Below are positions 1 through 10,497 of a DNA stretch of 64,000 bases, piece by piece. Position 1 is the first letter of the stretch. The number at the start of each line of letters is the position of its first letter. The translations under genes and the position numbers were made by a program. The notes beneath the pieces were generated by a model. The model was not told the origin of the DNA and made no database searches. It saw only the letters and a program-made list of their open reading frames with translations. Source of the stretch: Cephalotus follicularis (lineage: Eukaryota > Streptophyta > Magnoliopsida > Oxalidales > Cephalotaceae); NCBI GenBank assembly GCA_001972305.1, contig BDDD01005090.1, forward strand, positions 27,563 to 91,562, read 5' to 3'.

Positions 1-584
1 TCCCTCCGATCACGCTCCATCTGTGGAACATAAGCATCACTGAACTCGGAATGAAATCTGTCCCAAGTTCTGCGAAGATCAAGAGATTCCCACTTTGCTT
101 CAATCAACTCCTACCAATGGGTGGCTTCTCCCTATAACCGATACACTGTAAAGTTCAACTTTTGCTCATCCATGCACTCCAGAGCAGCAAAGATTTTCTC
201 CATGTCCCTCATCCACTGTTCCGATATGGTGGCATCAAGTTCACCCTTAAATATTGGAGGATTCTGCCTCATGAATCTCTCCAAATCTCTCCCAAATACA
301 CCAGCTTGATTAATTTCAAGTGCATTTCGGTACCCTTGATTCACTTCATACATTTATCGCAACTATTCCATGTTCGTCGCATTGGCCTGTATCTACTATT
401 GAAAAAGATCAACCATACGGTCAAAATTACTCCTTTCATCTTGCACTGGCAGAACATTTACTCCTTCATTCATTTGTGGCTTATCCCCTCTTTCATTCAT
501 TTGCAAAACGTTTTCCTGCACTGGCGGGGCATTTACCCCTTCTTGCACTATTTGCCTTCCCCGCCTACCTCTCCGACGATCCAT
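1..584 (-). pseudogene. gag: Degenerate gag of Ty3/gypsy retrotransposon (partial)
   Basis: Gag forms the virus-like particle that packages the element RNA. Reading leftward from the ATG at 582-584, the N-terminus is basic (MDRRRGRRGRQ), followed by repeated PPVQ and QMNE segments and then a retrotransposon gag domain with landmarks FGRDLERFMRQNPP and DEQKLNFTVYRL. The frame matches the gag of the copy at 40544-42806. It is broken by stops near 396-400 and 359-372 and at 132-134, where the sibling has Trp in the YRLWGEATYWW stretch. Codons continue in the same frame beyond that stop (AKWESLDLRRTWDRF) to the window edge. It is a clear pseudogene; the 3' half is not in the window. Confidence 0.85.
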
Positions 585-676
585 TTTGTCCCGATAAGGA
601 ATGAGTTAAATCATCAGGAATAATTCATTAAATCACCGAGGATAGTATCCCAGCGATAGCTTATAATTTAATATAA
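585..676 (-). other. Retrotransposon 5' leader between PBS and gag
   Basis: This A/T-rich stretch of about 90 bp lies between the primer binding site and the gag start codon. The sibling element has a leader of similar length (42807-42892). No open frame of note is present. Confidence 0.6.
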
Positions 677-688
677 GCTCTGATACCA
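677..688 (-). promoter_or_regulatory. Primer binding site for initiator tRNA-Met
   Basis: On the minus strand these 12 bases read TGGTATCAGAGC, the usual plant PBS complementary to the 3' end of initiator tRNA-Met. The tRNA primes minus-strand DNA synthesis here. It directly abuts the CA that ends the LTR, as expected. The same 12 bases occur at 42893-42904. Confidence 0.9.
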
Positions 689-1000
689 TGTCTGTCACAC
701 CCCGTTCTCAATCTCCATTTATTAAACATGGTTATCAGTTAATCCAGCTATTATAAAATCCAATAAATTTAAAACTTTAGCGAAAGCAATCAATAACACT
801 GGATTATATAAAAGTATCCGCATGCAACCCATACTACATGCTCACTTAATACCATACAAGTTATATATTAAATATTAGAAATGTAAATATAACGTAAAAG
901 AGTATGACATATTACAATAATCAATGACATTACAACTTTCACAACCTTGAAATAAAAAGCCTCCAAGTGTAGCTTCAGCAGCTTGTGGAATCCTTCACTT

Positions 1001-1051
1001 CAATCTGTAATTGTAGGTATTAGCCATTGTCCTCACTTGGCTAAGTAGGAA
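1001..1051 (-). other. Strongly conserved LTR block
   Basis: This 51-bp block matches 43224-43274 at 48 of 51 positions by eye, while the flanking LTR sequence has diverged far more. It lies about 310 bp inside the LTR end next to the PBS. This could be part of the transcribed R/U5 region or a processing signal; the role is inference. Confidence 0.5.
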
Positions 1052-1130
1052 AATATGCATGACAATGAACATATGAATGTAACCATGCATGACAATTTTA
1101 TCATTAAACACTAGGTATATATATAACGAA

Positions 1131-1148
1131 TATATATATATATATATA
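1131..1148. repeat. (TA)n microsatellite
   Basis: An uninterrupted alternating TA run of about 18 bp lies within the LTR. A shorter TA run sits just before it. It may be a slippage product. Confidence 0.8.
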
Positions 1149-1910
1149 AGCAATCATGCCAAATGGCTACAATCAATCACTTTCAAGAATACCCTGCAAG
1201 GGTACAATCAATCACTACACTGTGTGGGTGTCATTTAGTGCTACCTTCTAGCTCAACCGATTCACCACCTGACTACCACCATGCACTCCGATGTGATAGA
1301 CTAGGTAAACACTTATTGTCGGCACTTGGTGGGCAATCTAACACTCTCTGTCTGCAATGGAGATAATTTTTGGTGAATAATCTAGAGCCAACTTCTGGCA
1401 CATCCGCTCACCCACCGTAGTCAGTGATACACTCCATTCACTAAACCATCGGCATCACTTCAGACACAATCAATAACTGAAATTACATATATATAATGTA
1501 AAATAACACTAGTTTTCTTTTGAGAAAATGGTAAACACTTCAATAAAATCTCTTTTGAGAAAACTATAAAACACTGGATAATATCCCATTGGGCAAAACA
1601 ATAAAACACTTCACTAGATGTACCTCACTTGGAGGGAATAGCAAAACACTTCACTAGGTTCCATTCTGAGGAAACAAAACAGTACACTTAGTTTTCTTTT
1701 AAAAGCAGTAATAGAAAGACTTTGACTATGCATATAGCATCAATAAGTAAATCACTTAAAATCACTTGATAGATATATAATATCTATAACAACATATCAC
1801 TTTCAATAATGTGCAATCACTCAATCATTGGATGATTCTAGGAATCAAACTAGTAAAATGCAGGCAACCATATGCTCAGAATGAAAAACAGTCACTATTG
1901 GCTTCAACGT

Positions 1911-2226
1911 GTATCTTAGGCATCAACGTCAGCTTATGCGTCAACGTGTATCTTAGGCGTTAATGTCATTTATGTGTCAATATTCAACAATGGGTGTTAA
2001 CGCATTAATGAAGGACCTTAGGCGTCAACGTTCCATTTTGGCGTCGACGCGTTAAGGTAGGAACCTTAGGCGTCAACGTCATCCTTTTAGGGTTTGATAT
2101 CCTGGAAACCAGTAGGTTTGCTCGGCAACGTCATCCTTTTAGGCGTCAACGTAAATCATCCTAACAGTACAAAACTTCAACTATTTCCATTAAGGCGTTA
2201 ACGTCAATCACTTAGGCGTCGACATA
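1911..2226. repeat. Motif cluster 1 in LTR: GGCGTCAACGT-type units
   Basis: About a dozen copies and near-copies of a 10-13-bp unit such as TTAGGCGTCAACGT and the palindromic GCGTCGACGC occur here, spaced irregularly by about 15-50 bp. They stand out from the A/T-rich surroundings by their CpG content. A second cluster lies at 2763-2968. The other LTR lineage has a different palindrome at comparable positions (44246-44358 and 45360-45439). Confidence 0.75.
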
Positions 2227-2762
2227 AATCAAATGTAGTGAGACATTCAATCAACAATGACTTCAAGAAAGCATGGATTCAACACATAGGATCAACATGC
2301 ACTCACTCACAATCACCATAACACAATATACATGACATATTGTCAAAAACATGTCAGAAACCCTACCTCTGATTCCAAGTTAGGAATCGAAAGTCCACTT
2401 CTTTAAGCTTTAATGCGATCCTCAGCTTCTCCAAGCTTCAAGATCTGGTTCGATCACTCCAAGTCCAAGTTCTAATCTCTGGTCTTCAAGGTTCTTCGTA
2501 CGACTCAAAAATGGCAGGACAACATCTCCCTCACTCTCTCCTTCTTTCAATGGTGTGAGGTTTGGAGAAGATGGGAGGAGTTTTACTGGAGTCTTCACTT
2601 CTCTCTCTCCTTCCTCACGGCATGGCAGGGATGGCAGGTCGATGTGACCTCCACCAATCACCTCTCTCTCACATGAGCCAACACAATGCACATGAAGGAG
2701 TGTGAGCCCCTCACACGTCCAATGTCCATGTTTTAACTTACTCTGCCGACAGTTTTGGTTTC

Positions 2763-2968
2763 AACGTCAACGCTAGGCGTCGACGCGTTGACTCCATGCC
2801 TTGGTGTTAAAAACTCCCAGAGCTGCGTTAACGCCCATCCCCTTCAGTTCACTAGCAATGGACGTTAACGTCCTCACACGGTGTCAACGCCATAAGCCAA
2901 GAAGCCTTAAGCGCATTTCAGTGTTACTTGGCGTCGACGTCAATGCATGGCGTTGACGCGCAAGTGCC
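2763..2968. repeat. Motif cluster 2 in LTR: GGCGTCGACGC-type units
   Basis: This is a second dense group of the same unit, including AGGCGTCGACGCGTTGAC, GACGTTAACGTC and TGGCGTCGACGTCAA. Several are near-perfect palindromes centred on TCGA or TTAA. Confidence 0.75.
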
Positions 2969-3569
2969 ATGATTCCTTAACATTCAACACTTAGACTTAT
3001 CTTCCTTCAATATCCTCAACAATAAGCAAATAATCTCAAATCAATGTATAATTTTATTCATGAATTATACAATATGCATCGAAATGAACTTGCGGTCACT
3101 ACATCTGCACTAGAAGATGGAATTTAAACAAAATAAAAGAAAGTTTTAACTTTCTCCACACTGTCAGGCGGATGAACCGACCATGTCGATGGATTATTTA
3201 AATAAAATGTTTTGCCGTAAATTCAAGGAATCTTACCCAAACAGTTACCGAAAAACTCAATGAACAGTGGCCAAATAGTGAACAGTTATCAGAAAATTAA
3301 ATGAACAGTTAATTGGAACAGTACTAGAATTTATTTAATTACATGAAATGCATACAATACTTACAGTGATTGGTTGCGAAACTGTTCTGGAATGATTACA
3401 AATGGAGGACGGTTACAAATAATTTTTACAACAATGTAGGAGTAGTTGTAACAAATAGGGGAATGGTTACAACGAGATAATGGTATTGGAGAATGATGGA
3501 GTGGTTGAGTGGAAGTTCTCTCATGTTGATCTCCCTTTAAATTACTACTTGCTTCTGCTCCCCAAATGG

Positions 3570-3588
3570 TATATATATATATATATAT
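3570..3588. repeat. (TA)n microsatellite
   Basis: A pure alternating TA run of about 19 bp lies in non-satellite DNA. The short open frames that overlap it are not credible genes. Confidence 0.8.
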
Positions 3589-3696
3589 CATACCATACCG
3601 TTTTTATTCATCACATCCGGTTATTGATGGATGTAACAGGGAATGACTTGTCCCAACTAACTTAATCATTCCCCCTCTTAGTTTTATTTTTTTCAG

Positions 3697-3852
3697 TTGA
3701 GGCAGCAGTTGATGATTCATCTTATCCACCAAACCAGTAGCATTTGCTAGAGGTAGACCATGGAATTCAGGCACCTTACACTGGCAGCTCTGGCCAGCAT
3801 CACATGCATGCATTGGGACATATGGGAGTTCATTTATGTTTAGTTATGAGAG
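3697..3852 (+). pseudogene. Exon-like fragment of unknown origin
   Basis: A pyrimidine run ending in TTTTTTTCAG (like a 3' splice site, about 3687-3696) precedes a stretch whose base composition looks coding. One frame reads VEAAVDDSSYPPNQ, then a TAG, then a His/Gly/Met-rich piece ending QHHMHALGHMGVH. The in-frame stop means it is not functional as it stands. I do not recognise the family. It could be a captured gene fragment or chance. Confidence 0.2.
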
Positions 3853-4067
3853 ATAGATTGATGTTATGTTGAGTTATTATGGTTTATAATTGTTATAATG
3901 AATCAAAATGCATAATTAAATGATTGTGGTATCCTTGTGATGGATTTGGATTTAATGAACTATTGATTCCTCCTTCGGGAGTGTGGAAATATAAATTGTG
4001 GTTTGAACTGCAAAATTTTAGCAACTATTTTTTATGTTATGCCAAGGGAAAGCTCGAAGCTGAAGGA

Positions 4068-4300
4068 AGAGCTCAAAATGATAAGGCCAAGCTCTGAATG
4101 CCACGGTAAACCTCGGAGTTAGAGGTCAGAACTCAAAACTAAAAGTCAGACCTCAGTGCTCGAAGGCAGACCTGGGAAGTAGAGGCCAGAGGTAGAGATT
4201 ATAGCTCAAAGCTCTATGACAGACCTTAGAGGTGGAGGTCAGACCTTGGAGTAAAGAAGCTAAGGCAGAGCTTGGGAAGCTAAGGCAGACCTCGGCGCTT
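4068..4300. repeat. Degenerate minisatellite with AGGTCAGACCT units
   Basis: About ten imperfect units of roughly 20 bp occur, each built around GAGGTCAGACCTCGGAG or GCTCGAAGCT-like words. AGGTCAGACCT is an inverted repeat with a 1-bp centre. The arrangement recalls the palindromic clusters in the two LTR lineages but with a third, unrelated motif. Confidence 0.6.
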
Positions 4301-4462
4301 AGCGCCCTATTCTTTGCAAAAACACATTGTTTGATTTACGTAGTTGGTTATGGAATAGAGGTCAATGATATGGAATAAGTTATGAAGAAATAAGGTTACG
4401 TATAGTATAGCACGGCTCATCCGGTGGGGTCACGACCTCAGGGGACGGGTCGTGTCATCACA

Positions 4463-4701
4463 GGAATTTTTGTATACAAAGTACTATGGATAAAATTTCT
4501 TTTTTAATAGTGGCATAATTTTTCTGAGCATGATTCCATGTGCCACTTGTATATTGGACTAATTGTTAGATATGGGTGTCCCTGCATGCCACGAGGGGTG
4601 GCTGTACGCAAATGTATAGACACTCTTTATGTAAACATTCTTAATTCCATTATTGTTTTAAGTGCAATTTTTATTTTAAGTGGCATTTTTTGTTATATGT
4701 A
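4463..4701. other. Unassigned A/T-rich DNA at left edge of satellite
   Basis: No gene, satellite or recognised transposon end is seen in these 240 bp. They end abruptly at the first satellite base (4702). Confidence 0.5.
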
Positions 4702-7700
4702 CGAGATCGTTTAGTGCGTTAATTTATCGTTTTTATATCTCTAGGGGCGTAATCGTAAATTATAAAAATTCATGTTTTCAGTCGTTTCTACGTTTCTTTT
4801 TGCAGACAGTATAAATGAATTGTCGTAAGTTGTTTGCCGCGATTTGGGGCTCAAATTCGCGTTTCGAGATCGTTTAGTGCGTTAATTTATCGTTTTTATC
4901 TCTAGGGGCGAAATCGTAAATTTTGAATATTAATTTTTTCTGTCGTTTCAACGATTCTTTTTGCAGACAGTACAAATGAATCGTCATAAGTTGTTTGCCG
5001 TGACTTCGGGCTCAAATTTGCGTTTCGAGATCGTTTAGTGCGTCAATTTATCGTTTTTATATCTCTAGGTGCATAATCGTAAATTTTGAAAATTCATGTT
5101 TTCAATCGTTTCAACGTTTCTTTTTACAGACAGTACAAATGAATCGTCGTATGTTGTTTGTCGCGATTTCGGGCTCAAGTTAGGGTTTCGAGATCGTTTA
5201 GTGCGTCAATTTATCGTTTTTATATCTCTAGGGGCGTAATCGTAAATTTTAAAAATTCATGTTTCAGTCGTTTCTACGTTTCTTTTTGCAGAATGTACAA
5301 ATGAATCGTCATTAGTCGTTTGCCGCGATTTCGGGCTCAAATTCGCGTTTCGAGATCTTTTAACGCGTCAATTTATCGCTTTTATATCTCTATGGGCGTA
5401 ATCGTCAATTTTAAAAATTCATGTTTTTAGTGGTTTCAACGTTTCTTTTTGCAAACAGTACAAATGAATCGTCATAAGTTGTTTGCCGCGATTTTGGGCT
5501 CAAATTCTCGTTTCGAGATCGTTTAGTGCGTCAATTTATCGTTTTTATATCTTTAGGGGCGTAATCGTAAATTTTGAAAATTTATGTTTTCAATCGTTTT
5601 AACGTTTCTTTTTGCAGACAGTACAAATGAATCGCCGTAAGTTGCTTGCCGCGTTTTCGGGCTCAAATTAGGGTTTCGAGATCGTTTAGTGCGTCATTTT
5701 ATGGTTTTCATATCTCTATGGGCGTAATCGTAAATTTTGAAAATTCATGTTTTCAGTCGTTTCAACGTTTGTTTTTGCAGACAGTATCAATCAATCGTCG
5801 TAAGTTATTTGCCGCGATTTCGGGCTCAAATTAGCGTTTTGAGATCGTTTAGTGCGTCAATTTATGGTTTTTATATCTCTACGGCGTAATCGTAAATTTT
5901 GAAAATTCATGCCTTCAGTCGTTGCAATGTTTCTTTTTGCAGACAATACAAATGAATCATCTTATGATGTTTGCCGTGATTTCGGGCTCAAATTCGTGTT
6001 TCGAGATCATTTAGTGCGTCAATTTATCGTTTTTATATCTCTAGGGGTGTAATCGTAAGTTTTGAAAATTCATGTTTTCAGTCGTTGCAACGTTTCTTTT
6101 TGCAGACAGTACAAATGAATCGTCATAAGTTGTTTGCCGCGATTTCGGGCTCAAATTCGCGTTTCGAGATCGTTTAGTGCGTCAATTTATCGTTTTTATA
6201 TCTCTAGGGGCATAATCGTAAATTTTAAAAATTCATGTTTTCAGTTGTTTCAACGTTTCATTATACCGACAGTACAAATTAATTGTCGTAAATTTTTTGC
6301 CGTGATTTCAGGCTCAAATTAGCGTTTCGAGATCGTTTATTGCGTTAATTTATCGTTTTTATATTTCTAGGGGCGTAATCGTAAATTATGAAAATTCATG
6401 TTTTCAGTCGTTTCTACGTTTCTTTTTGTAGACAGTACAAATGAATTGTCATAAGTTGTTTGCTGTTATTTCGGGCTCAAATTCACGTTCCGAGATCGTT
6501 TAATGCTTCAATTTATCGTTTTTATATCTCTAGGGGCGTAATGGTAAATTTTGAAAATTCATGTTTTCTGTCGTTTCAACGTTTCTTTTTGCAGACAGTA
6601 CAAATGAATCATTATAAGTGGTTTGCCGCGATTTCGGGCTCAAATTCACGTTCCGAGATCGCTTAGTGCGTCAATTTTTCGTTTTTATATCTTTAGGGGC
6701 GTAATCGTAAATTTTCAAAATTTATGTTTTCAGTCGTTTCAACGTTTATTTTTGCAAACAGTAGCAATGAATCGTCATATGTTGTTTGAAGCGATTTCGG
6801 GCTCAAATTAGGGTTTCGAGATCGTTTAGTGCGTCAATTTATCGTTTTTATATCTCTAGAGGCGTAACCGTAAATTTTTAAAATTCATATTTTCAGTCGT
6901 TTCAACGTTTCTTTTTACATACAGTAGCAATGAATAGTCATATGTTGTTTGAATCGATTTCGGGCTCAAATTAGGGTTTCGAGATCGTTTAGTGCGTCAA
7001 TTTATCGTTTTTATATCTCTAGGGGCGTAACCGTAAATTTTTAAAATTCATATTTTCAGTCGTTTCTACGTTTCTTTTTGCAGACAATACAAATGAATCA
7101 TCTTATGATGTTTGCCACGATTTCGGGCTCAAATTCGTGTTTCGAGATCATTTAGTGCGTCAATTTATCGTTTTTATATCTCTAGGGGTGTAATCGTAAG
7201 TTTTGAAAATTTATGTTTTCTGCCGTTTCAACGTTTCTTTTTGCAGACAGTACAAATGAATCGTCGTATGTTGTTTTTCGTGATTTCGGGCTCAAAGTAG
7301 GGTTTCGAGATCGTTTAGTGCGTCAATTTATCGTTTTTATATTTCTATGGGCGTAATCGTAAATTTTGAAAATTCATGTTTCAGTCATTTCAACGTTTCT
7401 TTTTGCAGACAGTACAAATGAATCGCCGTAAATTGCTTGCCGCGATTTTGGGCTCAAATTAGGGTTTCGAGATCGTTTAGTGCGTCAATTTATTGTTTTT
7501 ATATCTCTACGGCGTAATCGTAAATTTTGAAAATTCATGTTTCCAGTGGTTGCAACGTTTCTTTTTGCAGACAGTACAAATGAATCGTCATAAGTTGTTT
7601 GTCGCGATTTCGGGCTCAAATTCGTGTTCCGAGATCGGTTAGTGCGTCAATTTATCGCTTTTATATTTCTAGGGGCGTAATCTTAAATTTTGAAAATCAT

Positions 7701-10435
7701 GTTTTCAGTCGTTTCAACGTTTCTTTTTGCAGACAGTACAAATTAATCGTTGTAAATTGTTTGCAGCGATTTCGGGCTCAAATTCGCGTTCCGAGATCGC
7801 TTAGTGCTTCAATTTATCGTTTTTATATGTCTAGGGGCGTAATCGTAAATTATAAAAATTCATGTTTTCCGTCGTTTCAACGTTTTTATTTGTAGACAGT
7901 ACAAATGAATCGTCATAAGTTGTTTGCCGCGATTTCGGGCTCAAATTCGCGTTTCGAGATCGTGTAGTGCGTCAATTTATCGTTTTTATATCTCTAGGGG
8001 CGTAATCGTAAATTTTGAAAATTCATGTTTTCAGTCGTTTCAACGTTTCTTTTAGCAGTAGTACAAATGAAATGTCGTAAGTTGTTTGCCGCGATTTCGG
8101 GCTCAAATTCGCGTTTCGTGATCGTTTAGTGCGTCAATTTGTCGTTTTTATATCTCTAGGGGCGTAATCGTAAATTTTAAAAATTCATGTTTTCAGTCGT
8201 TTCAACGTTTCCTTTTGCAGACAGTAGCAATGAATCGTCACAAGTTGAGTGATACGATTTCGGGCTGAAATTCGTGTTTCGAGATCGTTTAGTGCGTCAA
8301 TTTATCGTTTTTACATCTCAAGGGGCGTAATCGTAAATTTTGGAAATTCATGTTTTCAGTCGTTTCAACGTTTCTTTTTACCGACAGTACAAATCAATCG
8401 TCGTAAATTTTTTGCCGTGATTTCGGGCTCAAATTCGCGTTCCGAGATCGATCAGTGCGTCAATTTATCGTTTTTATATCTCTAGATGCGTAATCGTAAA
8501 TTTTGAAAATTCATGTTGTCAGTCGTTTCAACGTTTCTTTTTGCAGACAGTACAAATGAGTCGTTGTAAGTGGTTTGCCATGATTTCGGGGTCAAATTTG
8601 CGTTCCGAGATCGTTTAGTGCGTCAATTTATCGTTTTTATATCTCCAGGGGCGTAATCATAAATTTTAAAAATTCATGTTTCAGTCGTTTCAACGTTTCT
8701 TTTTGCAGCATGTACAAATGAATCGTCATTAGTTGTTTGCCGCGATTTCGGGCTCAAATTAGCGTTTTGAGATCGTTTAGTGCGTCAATTTATCGCTTTT
8801 ATATCTCTACGGACGTAATCGTAAATTTTGAAAATTCATGTTTTGTGTCGTTTCAACGTTTCTTTTTGCAGATAGTACAAATGAATCGTCGTAAATTTTT
8901 TGCCGTGATTTCGGGCTCAAATTCGCGTTTCGAGATCGTGTAGTGCGTCAATTTATCGTTTTTATATCTCTAGGGGCGTAATCGTAAATTTTGAAAATTC
9001 ATGTTTTCAGTCGTTTCAACGTTTCTTTTAGCAGTAGTACAAATGAAACGTCGTAAGTTGTTTGCCGCGATTTCGGGTTTAAATTCGCGTTCCGAGATCG
9101 TTTAGTGCGTCAATTTATCCTTTTTACATCTCTAGGGGCGTAATCGTAAATTTTGAATATTTATGTTTTCAGTCGTTTCAACGTTTCTTTTTGCAGACAG
9201 TACAAATGAATCGTCGTATATTGTTTGTCGTGATTTCAAGCTCGAATTAGGGTTTCGAGATCGTTTAGTGCGTCAATTTATCGTGTTTCTATCTCAAGAG
9301 GAGTAATCGTAAATTTTGAAAATTCATGTTTCAGTCGTTTCAACGTTTGTTTTTGCAGACAGTACAAATGAATCGCCGTAAGTTGTTTGCCGTGATTTCG
9401 GGCTCAAATTACCGTTTCGAGATCGTTTAGTGCGTCAATTTATCGTTTTTATTATTCTAGGGGCGTAATTGTAAATTTTGAAAATTCATGTTTTCACTCG
9501 TTTCAACGTTTCTTTTTGCAGACAGTAGAAATTAATCCTCGTAAGTTGTTAGCCGTAATTTCGGGCTCAAATTGGCGTTTAGAGATCGTTTAGTGCGTCA
9601 ATTTATTGTTTTTATATCTCTACGGCGTAATCGTAAATTTTGATAATTCATGTTTTCAGTCGTTTCAACGTTTCTTTTTGCAGACAGTACAAATGAATCA
9701 TTGTAAGTTGCTTGCCACCATTTCGGGCTCAAATTAGGGTTTCGTGATCGTTTAGTGCGTCAATTTATGGTTTTTATATCTCTATGGGTGTAATCGTAAA
9801 TTTTGAAAATTCATGTTTTCAGTCGTTTCAACGTTTGTTTTTACAGACAGTACAAATGAATCGTCATAAGTTGTTTGCCGCGATTTCGGGCTCAAATTAG
9901 CGTTTCGAGATTATTTAGTGCGTCACTTTATTGTTTTTATATCTATACGGCGTAATCCTAAATTTTGAAAATTCATGTTTTCAGTCGTTGCAACGTTTCT
10001 TTTTGCAGACAGTACAAATGAATTGTCATAAGTTGTTTGCCGCGATTCGGGCTCAAATTCGCGTTTCGAGATCGTTTAGTGCGTCAATTTATCGTTTTTA
10101 TATCTCTAGGGGCGTAATCGTAAATTTTGAAAATCTATGTTTTCAGTCGTTTCAACGTTTCTTTTTGCAGATAGTACAAATGAATCGTCGTATGTTGTTT
10201 GCCGCGATTTCGGGCTCAAATTAGGGTTTCGAGATCGTTTAATGCGTCAATTTATGGTTTTCATATCTCTATGGGCGTAATCGTAAATTTTGAAAATTCA
10301 TGTTTTCAGTCGTTTCAACGTTTGTTATTGCAGACTGTACAAATGAATCGTCGTAAGTTGTTTGCCGCGATTTCGGGCTCAAATTAGCGTTTCTAGATCG
10401 TTTAGTGCGTCAATTTATTGTTTTTATATCTCTAC

Positions 10436-10497
10436 GGCGTAATCGTAAATTTTAAAAATTCAAATTTTTTGTCGTTTCATCGTTTTTATTTGTTCTA
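10436..10497. repeat. Satellite phase break, extra partial monomer of about 62 bp
   Basis: Units on either side are offset by 3 monomers plus 62 bp (10199 to 10750). The junction sits in a TCGTTTTTAT-like tract that occurs at two places in each monomer, which suggests misaligned exchange through short homology. Confidence 0.7.

Larger units (their letters stand above)
1..3103 (-). mobile_element. Ty3/gypsy LTR retrotransposon (Tekay/Del-like), 5' part, truncated by window edge
   Basis: The element reads leftward. On the minus strand the order is LTR (3103 to 689), primer binding site (688 to 677), an untranslated leader, then gag coding from 584 to the window edge. This is the standard order for the 5' end of an LTR retrotransposon. 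The gag remains match those of the copy at 40544-45613, and the two LTRs share blocks, so both belong to one family in two diverged lineages. The coding part has several stop codons, so this copy cannot move by itself. The protease, polymerase and 3' LTR, if present, lie outside the window. Confidence 0.88.
689..3103 (-). mobile_element. 5' LTR of the first retrotransposon (about 2.4 kb)
   Basis: On the minus strand the LTR begins TGTAGTGACCGCAAG and ends in GGGGTGTGACAGACA directly before the PBS, giving TG...CA ends. The copies at 42905-45613 and 53351-54559 have matching outer ends (TGTAATAACCGC and TGTAAGAACCGC). A length over 2 kb fits Tekay/Del chromoviruses, which have long LTRs. Open frames inside are short and lack family features, so no gene is called. 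It contains two clusters of a palindrome-like motif (1911-2226 and 2763-2968). The partner LTR is not visible, so age cannot be estimated. Confidence 0.85.
3104..4462 (+). mobile_element. Possible plus-strand LTR remnant (unassigned)
   Basis: This stretch is neither satellite nor part of the LTR ending at 3103. It ends in GACGGGTCGTGTCATCACA, which resembles the 3' tip of a plant gypsy LTR, and it holds a degenerate motif cluster (4068-4300) comparable with those in the recognised LTRs. No matching opposite end, PBS or polypurine tract was found, and no coding domain. It may instead be other repetitive or low-copy DNA. Confidence 0.3.

Noticed and set aside
2422..2691. 89-codon minus-strand open frame in the first LTR
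   Set aside because: Low-complexity Glu/Leu/Pro content in LTR DNA, with no domain.
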